From: Acidobacteriota bacterium
Lineage (GTDB): Bacteria > Acidobacteriota > Vicinamibacteria > Fen-336
Length of the DNA: 43,845 nucleotides
NCBI GenBank assembly: GCA_022340585.1
Contig: JAJDNS010000150.1
Coordinates: 1 to 43,845 of the forward strand
Direction: 5' to 3'
The notes beneath the pieces were generated by a model. That model made no database searches and was not told where the DNA came from. It saw nothing but the letters and a program-made list of their open reading frames with translations. Of the stretch, positions 10,170-18,191 are shown piece after piece; position 1 is the first letter of the stretch; each line of letters starts with the position of its first letter. The translations under genes and the position numbers were made by a program.

Positions 10170-11206
10170 GATCGGCTCCGGGGGGGAGGTTCGGCGCGCT
10201 TGACGCCGATGGCGAAGGCTCGAGCCGGGTTGTCGACGAGGAGCATCTGGATGTCTCCCTCGGTCAGACCGTGGGCGCGGAGCGCGGGCACGAACTCGTC
10301 GAAGAGGATGGTGTACGGGCGGTAGGTGCCACCGCCGGGCTCGCCCACGTGGTACCACCCCGCGTCCTGCGAGACCAGGACCCGGCCCAGGTGCCCGCGA
10401 TACTTCATGTCGACCACCGCTTCCAGGTAGCGGTCGAACGGGCCCCAGCCCACGCCGTCGAACTCGAGCCACGCGCCCTGACGCGCGGCCCAGTCCTGGG
10501 TCGGCCGGTCCTTCGCGTTCTGGGCGTGGACCCAGACCCAGGCCTCGGGCGACACGCCGAGCTCTTTCAGCAGGGCCAGAATGCCCAGAGCGGCCGCCCC
10601 GTCGCCGGTGTGGACGGCGATGGTCAGGCCGGTGTCGAGGTGGCACAGGGCCCCGGCCTCGACGAGCTTCCGGTCGATGTCCGACAGGGGGCCGGAGTCC
10701 ACCCCGACCTTCAAGAAGCCGGGCCGGATCCCGGAGCCGTCGAGACCGCGCCGGAACTCCCGAGTCCACCGGTCGGCGAGCTGGCGAGCGGTCTCGCGGT
10801 AGGCGTGGGCGGGCACGTGCTTGTCCTTCGCCGCGCCGTAGTAGCCGGTGTTCGTGACGAGGTGCAGGCCGCTGGCCTCGGAGAGGCGGCGCAGGAGGCG
10901 CGGGTCGCGGCCCAGGTAGGCCGGCGTGGCCTCGAAGAGCGTCTGGCACCCGCGCTCGCGCAGGGCGACGAGGTGGGGGAGGGCGGTCCGGAAGACCTCC
11001 TCGGCATCGTAGCGGTCGGGGGTGACCCGGTCGGCGCCGATGAAGTCCACGAGGACGTGCTCGTGCACGAGAGTGACCCCGAGCGCGCTCGGGGCCACCG
11101 GGCCCCGGACGGTGAGGATCCGCCCGGCGTCCTCGGACGCCGCGGCTGAGGCGCGGTGGGCGAAGGGGGTGACCGCCAGGGCGGTGAGGAAGGCTCGACG
11201 TTGCAT
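10166..11206 (-). CDS. Phosphotriesterase-family hydrolase, exported
   Basis: A 346-residue amidohydrolase-superfamily protein of the phosphotriesterase/lactonase type. The metal-binding set is complete in order: His48-x-His50 (VHEHV), Lys166 in GFLKVG as the expected carboxylated lysine, His199 (VHTGDG), His227 (VHAQN) and Asp281 (SQDAGW). The N-terminus has a twin-arginine-like signal, Arg3-Arg4-Ala-Phe-Leu, with a hydrophobic region ending near Ala-Ala-Ala at about 21-23, so export is likely. Natural members of this family are often lactonases, so hydrolysis of a sugar lactone or ester is the likeliest role. It overlaps the DUF4432 gene by 4 bp and follows the Gfo/Idh gene by 84 bp. Confidence 0.88.
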   Translation of the reverse strand: MQRRAFLTALAVTPFAHRASAAASEDAGRILTVRGPVAPSALGVTLVHEHVLVDFIGADRVTPDRYDAEEVFRTALPHLVALRERGCQTLFEATPAYLGRDPRLLRRLSEASGLHLVTNTGYYGAAKDKHVPAHAYRETARQLADRWTREFRRGLDGSGIRPGFLKVGVDSGPLSDIDRKLVEAGALCHLDTGLTIAVHTGDGAAALGILALLKELGVSPEAWVWVHAQNAKDRPTQDWAARQGAWLEFDGVGWGPFDRYLEAVVDMKYRGHLGRVLVSQDAGWYHVGEPGGGTYRPYTILFDEFVPALRAHGLTEGDIQMLLVDNPARAFAIGVKRAEPPPRSRS

Positions 11207-11213
11207 GGCCGTG

Positions 11214-11219
11214 ATTATC
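11214..11219 (-). promoter_or_regulatory. -10 box 7 nt before the phosphotriesterase-like gene
   Basis: On the minus strand GATAAT ends 7 nt before the ATG at 11206, which would make the message leaderless. The overlapping GGAGG lies about 12 nt before the ATG and is too distant to act as a good ribosome binding site. Confidence 0.4.
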
Positions 11220-11290
11220 CTCCGAGCGCGGGCCCCGGCCGGTGCCTCGCGGCGGCACGGAGCTCCCCTCTCTGGTTGTCCGCCGACGGG

Positions 11291-12649
11291 TCAGGTCTTG
11301 AGGACCTCGCGCTGGGGATCCCAGTAGACCGGCGCCTGGCGCTTGATCGACTCGTTCACCATGTGGGGAACGGCGGCCGCGTGGTGACCCCGACGGGCGT
11401 CCTGGACCGAGGGCTTGCGGGTGCGCACCGACTCGATGAAGTGGCCCATGTGGAGGACGGTCGAGTCGGGGCCCACCTCGGACCACGTCTCGCCTTCGGT
11501 GTTCATTCGCGAGTCCCAGGTCCCCGGCGTCTCCCGCTTCTGGACCTCGGGGTCGGCCCAGTAGGCTTCCTCGAGGGCGGAAGGCCAGGAGGCCACGATC
11601 CAGCCGTTGCCCTCCACCGGGTTCTCGGGCTTGAAGGTCAGCTCCCGTCCCTGGAAGACGAGAGCCCCCTCGGTGCCCATGATCGTGAAGCCGCCCTGGC
11701 TGCCCTCCGCGTTGTTGAAGGTGCCGCTCAGGGAGACGGTGAAGCCCTCCTTCGGGTAGGTGAGGGCCGCGTTCAGCGTGTCCGGTACCTCGTGGGTCTC
11801 CTGGTGCAGGTAGTTCTGGCCCGTGGCCATCACCATGTCCGCCATGTCCACGTCCATCACGTAGTGAATGGTCGTCATCAGGTGCACGAAGAGGTCGGTG
11901 GCCATGCCGCCCGAGTAGTCCCAGAAGCACCGCCAGCGGAAGAAGCGCTCCAGGCTGAACGGCCTCTCCGGGGCCGGACCCAGGAAGGCCTTCCAGTCCA
12001 CCGTCTTCTCGTCGGCGTCGGGGGGAATCGGGTAGAGCCAGGCCCCCGAGTCCGTGTTGCGGTCGTAGGAGGCCCGGATGAGGGTGATCTTCCCCAGCTT
12101 GCCCGACTTCACGATCTCGCGGGCGGTCTGCTGGAGCTTCGAGCTCATGCCGTTGCTGCCGATCTGCAGGATGCGGTCCGTCTTATCGGTGGCGGCGATG
12201 AACTCCGGGCCCTCGTCGATGGTGAGGGTCATGGGCTTCTCGAGGTAGACGTCCTTGCCGGCGGCGAGGGCCGCGAGAGCATGCTCCTTGTGCCAGTGAT
12301 CGGGGGTGGCGATGATGACCGCGTCGATGGACTCGTCGTCGAGCAGGGCGCGCCAGTCCCCGTAGTCCTTCGCGCGGCCGCCCGTGCGCTCGATGGACCG
12401 GGCGACGCGGCCGGTGTAGGCGTCACAGACACCGACGATCTCGACGCCGTCCTGGGCCATGGTGGCGCCGAGGAGCTGGTGAGCGCGAGCGCCCACCCCG
12501 ATGACTCCCACCTGGATGCGGTCGTTGGGAGCGACCGGCTTCGGCGCGGGCCCGGGCTCTGCGCCCACCGACCGCGCGATCACCGGCGCCGCCGCCGCCC
12601 CGACCAGGCTCTTCTGCATGAACTGGCGGCGGTTGATTCCAGGCTTCAT
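11291..12649 (-). CDS. Tat-exported Gfo/Idh/MocA-family oxidoreductase
   Basis: A 452-residue NAD(P)-dependent dehydrogenase of the Gfo/Idh/MocA family. It starts with a Tat signal, Asn6-Arg7-Arg8-Gln-Phe-Met11, then an Ala-rich h-region to about residue 30. The Rossmann motif GVIGVGARA is at 48-56, TPDHWH at 114-119 and the diagnostic EKP at 136-138. Tat export of such enzymes is known from glucose-fructose oxidoreductase, where a tightly held cofactor is exported with the folded protein. The ATG is preceded by GGAGGTGAGCC, a strong ribosome binding site. It heads a minus-strand run with a phosphotriesterase-like hydrolase and an epimerase-like protein, suggesting sugar oxidation to a lactone followed by hydrolysis. 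That pathway is an inference. Confidence 0.9.
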   Translation of the reverse strand: MKPGINRRQFMQKSLVGAAAAPVIARSVGAEPGPAPKPVAPNDRIQVGVIGVGARAHQLLGATMAQDGVEIVGVCDAYTGRVARSIERTGGRAKDYGDWRALLDDESIDAVIIATPDHWHKEHALAALAAGKDVYLEKPMTLTIDEGPEFIAATDKTDRILQIGSNGMSSKLQQTAREIVKSGKLGKITLIRASYDRNTDSGAWLYPIPPDADEKTVDWKAFLGPAPERPFSLERFFRWRCFWDYSGGMATDLFVHLMTTIHYVMDVDMADMVMATGQNYLHQETHEVPDTLNAALTYPKEGFTVSLSGTFNNAEGSQGGFTIMGTEGALVFQGRELTFKPENPVEGNGWIVASWPSALEEAYWADPEVQKRETPGTWDSRMNTEGETWSEVGPDSTVLHMGHFIESVRTRKPSVQDARRGHHAAAVPHMVNESIKRQAPVYWDPQREVLKT

Positions 12650-12793
12650 GGCTCACCTCCCAGGGAAGGCCACCCGGAGGGCAGCTCGGTGGGGAGGTTA
12701 CGTCCGCGGCGCGCCGCCGGTCAAGAATCCCGGGCCCGTCGGCCGAGCCGCATGATCCGGTGTCCCCCGCCGAGGCCGTCACGCTCGCAGTGC

Positions 12794-12799
12794 TAGGAT
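12794..12799 (+). promoter_or_regulatory. Extended -10 box for the VOC lipoprotein gene
   Basis: TGCTAGGAT (hexamer TAGGAT) lies 33 nt before the ATG at 12833, giving a leader of about 27 nt that carries GAGGACGAAG as ribosome binding site. Confidence 0.5.
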
Positions 12800-12832
12800 G
12801 GTGGCCTCAGCCACTGAGGGGAGGACGAAGCC

Positions 12833-13702
12833 ATGAAGCTACTCTGGAGGGCCGCGCTCGCCGTCCTGGCCGCGGCGTTGTTCGCCGCGTGCTCGAGCAC
12901 GTCTGCGACGACACCACCGGCGGGGGCCGCCGACGCCTCCGGCCACCGCCCGGGCAAGTTCATCTGGCAGGATCTGGTGACGCCGGATCCGGCCGCGTGC
13001 CGCCGGTTCTACCAGGCGCTGCTGGGGTGGGAGTTCCGGGACACCACTCGCCTGGGACACCCCTACGCGGTGGCGAGCCTCGACGGGCGACCGGTGGCCG
13101 GGATCGTCGCGCCCCCGCAGCCGACCGACGAGCCGGCCGCGTGGCTGAGCTACGTCTCCGTTGCGAACGTCGATCAGATCGTCGAGCGGGTGTCGGCGAA
13201 GGGGGGAAAGACGCTCTTCGCTCCCGTCGACATCGACGTGGCTCGGGTGGCGGTGTTGGAGGATCCCCAGGGTGCGGTCCTCGGGCTCGCACGCATGGTG
13301 GGAGACGATCCCCCCGACCGCGCGCAACCCGCCCGGGGGCACTTCTTCTGGATGGAGTACCTTGCCGACGACGCCCCGGCGGCTCTCGCCTTCTACTCGG
13401 ATCTCCTCGGCTTCGAGAGCTCCGTTCACGAGACGAAGAACGGGATCGAGTACCACGCCCTTCGACGGGACGGTCGCACCCGCGCCGGCCTCTTTCAGAT
13501 CCCCGAGGCCGCCGACAAGAACGTCGACCCGAACTGGCTCCCCTACGTCCTCGTCGACGACCCCGGCGGACTCGCGACGCAAGCGGAGTCGTTGGGTGGG
13601 ACGGTCATCCTGGCACCCGAGCCGGGCATACGGTCGGGGACCCTGGCCATCGTCGCCGACCCCACCGGCGGTGCCCTGGCCCTGCAGAAGTGGCCGCTTT
13701 GA
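12833..13702 (+). CDS. Lipoprotein with two VOC (glyoxalase-like) domains
   Basis: A 289-residue protein with a lipoprotein signal (LFAAC, lipidated Cys20) followed by two tandem vicinal-oxygen-chelate domains, roughly 45-155 and 170-289. Each starts with the FIWQDLVTPD / FFWMEYLADD type of strand and contains a FY-x(4)-LGWEF or FYSDLLGFES helix, the typical VOC pattern. Many two-domain VOC proteins of this kind are annotated as hydroxylase-like or glyoxalase-like, but the metal ligands cannot be assigned with certainty here. A lipid-anchored VOC protein is uncommon, since most are cytoplasmic. A 58-residue lipoprotein gene begins 20 bp after the stop and is likely cotranscribed. The reaction is unknown. 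Confidence 0.85.
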   Translation: MKLLWRAALAVLAAALFAACSSTSATTPPAGAADASGHRPGKFIWQDLVTPDPAACRRFYQALLGWEFRDTTRLGHPYAVASLDGRPVAGIVAPPQPTDEPAAWLSYVSVANVDQIVERVSAKGGKTLFAPVDIDVARVAVLEDPQGAVLGLARMVGDDPPDRAQPARGHFFWMEYLADDAPAALAFYSDLLGFESSVHETKNGIEYHALRRDGRTRAGLFQIPEAADKNVDPNWLPYVLVDDPGGLATQAESLGGTVILAPEPGIRSGTLAIVADPTGGALALQKWPL

Positions 13703-13722
13703 GAGGGAGAGGAGAGTCCAGG

Positions 13723-13899
13723 ATGAGCAAGCACCTTTCGATCCGGCTCGTCGGGGTGGCTCTCGTGGTCGCCCTCGCCTTTGCCATGGTTGCCTGCAAC
13801 GCGACCGTGGGTGTGGGAATCTCCGTGCCGATCGGGGGTCCGTACTACGGACCCTGGGGCGGCGGAGGCATCTACGTCGGGGGCCCGATCTGGCCGTGA
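13723..13899 (+). CDS. Small lipoprotein, Gly/Pro/Tyr-rich (58 aa)
   Basis: A short gene of 58 residues starting at an ATG with a purine-rich ribosome binding site (GAGAGGAGAG) 7 nt or so upstream. A hydrophobic signal (about 9-24) ends in MVAC, a lipobox with Cys25, so the mature protein is only about 34 residues. The mature part is rich in Gly, Pro and Tyr (GGPYYGPWGGGG), a composition seen in small bacterial envelope lipoproteins. It follows the VOC lipoprotein gene by 20 bp and its end faces the convergent membrane-protein gene. I do not recognise a named family. Confidence 0.7.
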   Translation: MSKHLSIRLVGVALVVALAFAMVACNATVGVGISVPIGGPYYGPWGGGGIYVGGPIWP

Positions 13900-13922
13900 G
13901 CGGGGCCTGAGGCGCCTTGTCG

Positions 13923-13938
13923 CCGGGCGGTCGCCCGG
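13923..13938. terminator. Hairpin between convergent genes
   Basis: CCGGGC-GGTC-GCCCGG forms a perfect 6-bp stem in the 63-bp gap between the small lipoprotein gene and the convergent membrane-protein gene. No T tract follows on either strand. Confidence 0.35.
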
Positions 13939-13962
13939 GGTCCCGATGACCCGGCGCGCGAC

Positions 13963-16062
13963 TCAGGGACTCGCCGCCGGCTCCACGGCGGTCGTCCCGC
14001 GGCGCAGGGCGACGAGAAGCGCCCCCAGGTACAAGGCGAGGGCGAGGAGGGCGAGGGCCCGCAGCCCGGCCACCATCGACAGGTACTCGAGGCAGCCCCC
14101 GACCACCGAGCCCAGCAGGTTCGAGCCCAGGGACGCCGCGGCGTTGCGGGAGCGGGCGAGGAGGATCGACACGATGACTCCCGCGAAGGCGACGGGAAGT
14201 CCGTTGATCATTCCTCCGAGGACACCGCGGGTCACGACGGGGAGCCCGGTGAGCAACGAGGGCGAGATGGCCCACAGGAGCGCCACTGACGCCAGCAGTC
14301 CCACGAACCAGGGCGTCAGGCGGGTGGGGTGGAATCGCCACACCGCCTCGTTGGCCACGAGCGCCATCAAGAGGATGCCCGAGAAGACCGCGGTGTTGAC
14401 GACCCAGGTCGAGCCGAACAGCAGGGAGAGTGACGTGACCCCGCGGGTCTCGATGAGCAGGAAGCCCGCCCCCATCAGGAAGAGGACCGGATCGAAGTCC
14501 GCCCCCAGAGCCTTCCTGCCGAAGGCCAGAGGCATCGAGATCGCGGCCAGGAGAATGATGAACCCGAGGACGAGCACGTAGCCCCACGGGAACGTTCCCG
14601 GGCGGACGTAGAGGAACGGCCAGTCGTCGCTCGTCGTGCGCACCTTCTTCAGAGGCTGGGACGGCTGCACCGGCGGGTAGTCGAAGTCCTCGAGGTCCAG
14701 GCTCGCCGCCGGCCCCGGCACGACGAAGGTGCACCCGTAGTGTATTCCGTGGAAGAGGGCCAGGGGCTCGCGTCCGGTGGCCCGCGTGATGGTCCAGTGC
14801 AGCCGGTCCGCGATCCAAGGTCCCGCGAAGACGCTGAAGCTGATGCTCAGGTGCCCCTCGGGGGCCACGTGCTCCCACGCCGCCCGGATGCCCTCCTCGG
14901 TGTAGACGTAGTTGTCGAGCCGGAGGGTCGAGAGGGCGGTGAACATCGCGTGGGAGTCGAGGAGCCCGAAGACCACGGCGTCGTAGGTCTCCCCCTTCTG
15001 GCGCTCGAACACGGCCCGGGCGTCGTCGATCACCACCGAGGAGCGGGGGTCGGAGTAGGGCTGCTCGGGGTGCAACTCGCGGCCCAGCGCGATGATCTGG
15101 CGATCGATGTCCACCGAGACGACACGCTCGTACCCGTTTCGCAGGGCGGCCTGGGCGTCGTTGCCGGTTCCGGCCCCGACGACCAGCGCCGAGCCTCGAC
15201 GCTGGTTGATGGCGAACGGAAGATCGTAGGAGCGACGAATGGCGCGCTGGGCCTCGGGGTTCGGCGCGGTCTCGATGGCGTGGTCGGAGAAGTCGTGCAT
15301 GTACTGGTGGAAGTCCCGGTTCACCTCCAGGCGAATGCTGTGCGCCTCCTTCCTCAGGTCGATCCGGTTGTACGGCGAGAACGTGGCCCCCTGGGTGGAG
15401 TAGGCACCCAGGGCCACCACCGCGACCGCCGAGAGGAGGGACAGCGGTCGACGGGAGAGCCACGCGAAGGGAGCCACGCCCAGGGCCAGCCAGACCGCCG
15501 GTCCGGCCCCGGTGGCGGTCACCGCCGCCACCGCGATCACGCCGATCAGTGACCCCGTGAGATCCCAGCGGTAGGCACGCAGCGCGGGCAGGCGGGGGAA
15601 GAGGCAGCCCACCGCGCTGCCCGCGAGCAGGAAGACGGTTACGATCGCCACGATGAGGGCCACGAAGACCGAGACGTCCCCGAAGGCCCTGGCCTCGTCG
15701 AGGATCTCCGCACCCCACGTGTGGACCGAGGGGTCGGGAAACCTCAGGTGGACGAGATTCAGTGGCTCGGCCAGGGCCAGAGGCACGGCCACGACGAGCA
15801 ACGTCGGGAGCGTCCAGTGCACCAGGCCCCCGTGACGGCGGCCGAGGGCGAGGCCCAGCCCCATCCCGAGGAAGGCGGCGATGAGGACCAGGTTGTTGAA
15901 GTAGGCGAAGGCCCGGATCTGGCCGGACGTCCAGCGGATCAGGGCCAGCTCGAGGGCGAGTATCCCGAAGGTGGCCAGGGCTATCTGAAGGGACGCCGGC
16001 CCTCCTCGCGTCGTCCAGTCCTGGCTCGTGGCCTCGGGCTTCACGGTTGTTGAAGATACCAT
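13963..16062 (-). CDS. Polytopic membrane protein with embedded spermidine-synthase-like domain
   Basis: A 699-residue protein. Residues about 25-225 hold several membrane segments, about 270-490 form an SAM/polyamine-synthase-like Rossmann domain, and about 505-690 again hold membrane segments. The soluble domain has [10 protein letters not shown] (cofactor motif I), SVDID, and VIDDARAVF, as in spermidine synthase (SpeE-like) proteins. The catalytic position of true aminopropyltransferases is altered: [12 protein letters not shown] has Gly where an Asp is expected, so polyamine synthesis is doubtful. The ATG at 16062 is preceded by AAAGGG. The open frame runs much further upstream, but that extension is antisense to the next gene and was discarded. 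Fused membrane/spermidine-synthase proteins are a known class of unclear function. Confidence 0.8.
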   Translation of the reverse strand: MVSSTTVKPEATSQDWTTRGGPASLQIALATFGILALELALIRWTSGQIRAFAYFNNLVLIAAFLGMGLGLALGRRHGGLVHWTLPTLLVVAVPLALAEPLNLVHLRFPDPSVHTWGAEILDEARAFGDVSVFVALIVAIVTVFLLAGSAVGCLFPRLPALRAYRWDLTGSLIGVIAVAAVTATGAGPAVWLALGVAPFAWLSRRPLSLLSAVAVVALGAYSTQGATFSPYNRIDLRKEAHSIRLEVNRDFHQYMHDFSDHAIETAPNPEAQRAIRRSYDLPFAINQRRGSALVVGAGTGNDAQAALRNGYERVVSVDIDRQIIALGRELHPEQPYSDPRSSVVIDDARAVFERQKGETYDAVVFGLLDSHAMFTALSTLRLDNYVYTEEGIRAAWEHVAPEGHLSISFSVFAGPWIADRLHWTITRATGREPLALFHGIHYGCTFVVPGPAASLDLEDFDYPPVQPSQPLKKVRTTSDDWPFLYVRPGTFPWGYVLVLGFIILLAAISMPLAFGRKALGADFDPVLFLMGAGFLLIETRGVTSLSLLFGSTWVVNTAVFSGILLMALVANEAVWRFHPTRLTPWFVGLLASVALLWAISPSLLTGLPVVTRGVLGGMINGLPVAFAGVIVSILLARSRNAAASLGSNLLGSVVGGCLEYLSMVAGLRALALLALALYLGALLVALRRGTTAVEPAASP

Positions 16063-16109
16063 GCGTGGCCGACCCTTTCTTCGGACGCTCGCTTCCCCCC
16101 CCGGCGCGC

Positions 16110-16115
16110 TATCAT
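16110..16115 (+). promoter_or_regulatory. Possible -10 box for the glycerophosphodiesterase-like gene
   Basis: TATCAT on the plus strand, between two divergent genes and 59 nt before the chosen GTG at 16174. No convincing -35 is seen. Confidence 0.35.
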
Positions 16116-16173
16116 CGGTCGTCGGCAGGCCTCGAGCGCCCCGCCCTGCCTCGTGCGGCGGGAGGAGGTTCCC

Positions 16174-17448
16174 GTGTTCAAGATCCCCGTCGTCCTCACC
16201 GTGGCCGTCCTGGGCCCCTCGCTCGCGGTCGGGGCCGGGGCGGAGGATCACGGGACGAGCCGAGAGGTGGAGCTCGGGGCCCGTCCCCGGTACCTGGTCG
16301 AGGACATGGACGAGGGCTGGCTCAAGCGCACCCTGCAGCAGTGCCTGGAGGACGACGCTCGGGTGACCGACTTCTCGATCGGCCACCGCGGGGCCTGCCT
16401 CGGATTCCCGGAGCACACGAGAGAGTCTTACGAGGCGGCGGCCCGGATGGGGGCCGGAATCGTGGAGTGCGACGTGACCTTCACCCGGGACCGGGAGCTG
16501 GTGTGCCGCCACTCCCAGTGCGACCTCCACACCACCACCAACATCCTCGCCACCCCTCTCGCCCGGAAGTGCGCGCAGGGCTTCGTTCCCGCTCGCCACG
16601 ACGATGCCGGCAACCTGGTCTCGCCCGCGTCGGCCAGGTGCTGCACCAGCGATATCAGCCTCGCCGAGTTCAAGGCTCTCGAGGGGCGGATGGACGTCGT
16701 CGACGCGTCTGCGGTCACCGTCGAGGGCTACCTGAGTGCCACCCCGGAGCCCGTGGCCGGCGTCCCCAGCGGTGGCCCGCCTTCCACCGGCACGTTGATG
16801 ACGCACGCCGAGAGCATCGCGCTTCTCTCGAGCCTCGGAGTCAAGATGACGCCCGAACTCAAGGCCCCCAGCGTGGACATGCCCTTCGACGGCTTCACCC
16901 AGGAGGCCTTCGCGCAGAAGATGATCGACGAGTACGAGGCCGCCGGTGTTCCCGCCGCCGAGGTCTTTGCCCAGTCCTTCAGCCTGGACGACCTCCTCCA
17001 CTGGATCGAGCACGAGCCCCGGTTCGGCGCGCAGGCCGTCTTTCTCGACGGTCGCGTCGGTGTCGATCCGGAGGACCCCGGCACCTGGTCGCCGACCATG
17101 GAGCAGCTCGCGGACAGCGGTGTCCGCATCATCGCGCCCCCCCTGTGGGTGCTGCTCCGGTCCCGGGACGGCCGCATCGAGCCGTCGACCTACGCCCGTC
17201 GTGCCCGGGCCGCGGGGCTCGACATCATCACCTGGACCCTCGAGCGATCCGGATCGCTCGAGAACGGGGGTGGCCAGTACTACCGGACGGTGAGTGACCT
17301 GGTCGACAACGACGGCGACATGCTCACGGTCCTCGACGTGCTTGCCCGCGAGGTGGGCATCCGCGGCATCTTCTCCGACTGGCCGGCCACCGTGACCTTC
17401 TACGCCAGCTGCATGGAGCACCGCCACGACCGGGGCCGCACGCCCTGA
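16174..17448 (+). CDS. Exported glycerophosphodiester phosphodiesterase-like protein
   Basis: A 424-residue protein of the GDPD superfamily, which cleaves glycerophosphodiesters to glycerol 3-phosphate and an alcohol. Catalytic landmarks are present: His71-Arg72 (GHRGA), Glu98-Cys-Asp100 (metal ligands) and His113. I chose the GTG at 16174 because GGAGGAGG lies 5 nt upstream and the protein then begins directly with a signal peptide ([14 protein letters not shown]...). A GTG at 16153 would place that ribosome binding site inside the gene. The domain is longer than a minimal GDPD (about 250 residues), with an insert containing several cysteines (about 115-155) that could form disulfides after export. 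Substrate is not predictable. Confidence 0.85.
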   Translation: MFKIPVVLTVAVLGPSLAVGAGAEDHGTSREVELGARPRYLVEDMDEGWLKRTLQQCLEDDARVTDFSIGHRGACLGFPEHTRESYEAAARMGAGIVECDVTFTRDRELVCRHSQCDLHTTTNILATPLARKCAQGFVPARHDDAGNLVSPASARCCTSDISLAEFKALEGRMDVVDASAVTVEGYLSATPEPVAGVPSGGPPSTGTLMTHAESIALLSSLGVKMTPELKAPSVDMPFDGFTQEAFAQKMIDEYEAAGVPAAEVFAQSFSLDDLLHWIEHEPRFGAQAVFLDGRVGVDPEDPGTWSPTMEQLADSGVRIIAPPLWVLLRSRDGRIEPSTYARRARAAGLDIITWTLERSGSLENGGGQYYRTVSDLVDNDGDMLTVLDVLAREVGIRGIFSDWPATVTFYASCMEHRHDRGRTP

Positions 17449-17506
17449 CCCGGAGGATCATCCTCGGGGGTCCGAGGCCGAGGCCACCATATCCCGGTCG
17501 CACGGA

Positions 17507-17535
17507 TTGGGATCGTCGGCAAAAAGCTCTATGAT
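17507..17535 (+). promoter_or_regulatory. Sigma70-type promoter of the basic-protein gene
   Basis: TTGGGA (17507-17512), 17-bp spacer, TATGAT (17530-17535). This is one of the best-matched vegetative promoters in the window, and the leader to the ATG at 17574 is about 32 nt with an AGGAG ribosome binding site. Confidence 0.65.
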
Positions 17536-17573
17536 TGGCCATCCATCGTGTCAATCACTGAGTCAGGAGACCC

Positions 17574-18026
17574 ATGGCTACGAAGAAACGGCCGATCGCC
17601 AAGAGCGCCTCTGTCGAGAAGAACCTCGCCGTTGCATTGGAGAAGCTGAACGCGGCGTCCACCGACGGCGACAAGGCCGTCGCCGCGCGGAGCAAGATCA
17701 GCAAGCAGCTGAACGCCGAGTCACGTCGTCTCAACAAGAAGCGCGCCACCCAGCTCAAGCGTGCGAAGGTCGCCGCTGTAAAGGCCAAGGCGGACCCCAG
17801 CGCCGAGTCGCGCAAGGCCTTGCGCACGGCCGTGAGCGAGCTGGCCGCGACCCGAACGGCGTTGGCGAAGAACAGGGCCGCGAAGGCGGTCAACACACCC
17901 GAGCTTTCCGCGCTAAAGGCCGCTCAGCGCCAGGCCACTGCCTATGGAAAGGCGATCGCCCAGGCGGACAAGGCTCTCAACAAGCCGAAGAAGAAGCGCC
18001 GGAAGAGGGCCCGGAAGGCAGCCTGA
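17574..18026 (+). CDS. Small Lys/Ala-rich basic protein, histone-H1-like
   Basis: A 150-residue, strongly basic, Lys/Arg/Ala-rich protein. It begins MATKKRP and ends with a polybasic tail (KPKKKRRKRARK). The middle is predicted from composition to be largely helical or coiled coil, with no hydrophobic core of a known enzyme. Such proteins are usually grouped with histone-H1-like or nucleoid-associated proteins and probably bind DNA or RNA. AGGAG sits 5 nt before the ATG, and a strong promoter precedes it, suggesting abundant expression. It is monocistronic, followed by two hairpins. Function is inferred from composition only; I recognise no specific family. Confidence 0.75.
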   Translation: MATKKRPIAKSASVEKNLAVALEKLNAASTDGDKAVAARSKISKQLNAESRRLNKKRATQLKRAKVAAVKAKADPSAESRKALRTAVSELAATRTALAKNRAAKAVNTPELSALKAAQRQATAYGKAIAQADKALNKPKKKRRKRARKAA

Positions 18027-18044
18027 CCTCCAGCCCCTGACGGA

Positions 18045-18085
18045 GACCTCACGCGAGGTCGAGCCCGCCCTCGGGGGCGGGCTCG
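18045..18085 (+). terminator. Tandem hairpins after the basic-protein gene
   Basis: GACCTC-ACGC-GAGGTC (18045-18060) is followed at once by an 11-bp perfect stem with a TCGG tetraloop (arms 18060-18070 and 18075-18085). This is a likely terminator although no T run follows. Confidence 0.6.
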
Positions 18086-18191
18086 CCTTCGCCCCGGTGA
18101 GCCCCGCGCCCGGCTCCTCGAGCGGGAAAGCTCTCCGACCCGGTGACTCGACCGCCTGGCAACGCTCGAGCAGGTGCCGAGCCGCACCGGA

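Noticed and set aside
7917..10325. 802-residue plus-strand open frame
   Set aside because: It is antisense to the DUF362 and DUF4432 genes, with His/Gly/Arg-rich composition typical of the shadow frame in GC-rich DNA and no motif.
10170..11930. N-terminal extension of the DUF4432 protein to 942 residues
   Set aside because: The extension overlaps the phosphotriesterase-like and Gfo/Idh genes out of frame; ATGA coupling fixes the start at 10169.
16063..17427. N-terminal extension of the membrane protein to give 1,154 residues
   Set aside because: The added part is antisense to the glycerophosphodiesterase-like gene; the membrane protein starts naturally at 16062 with a ribosome binding site.
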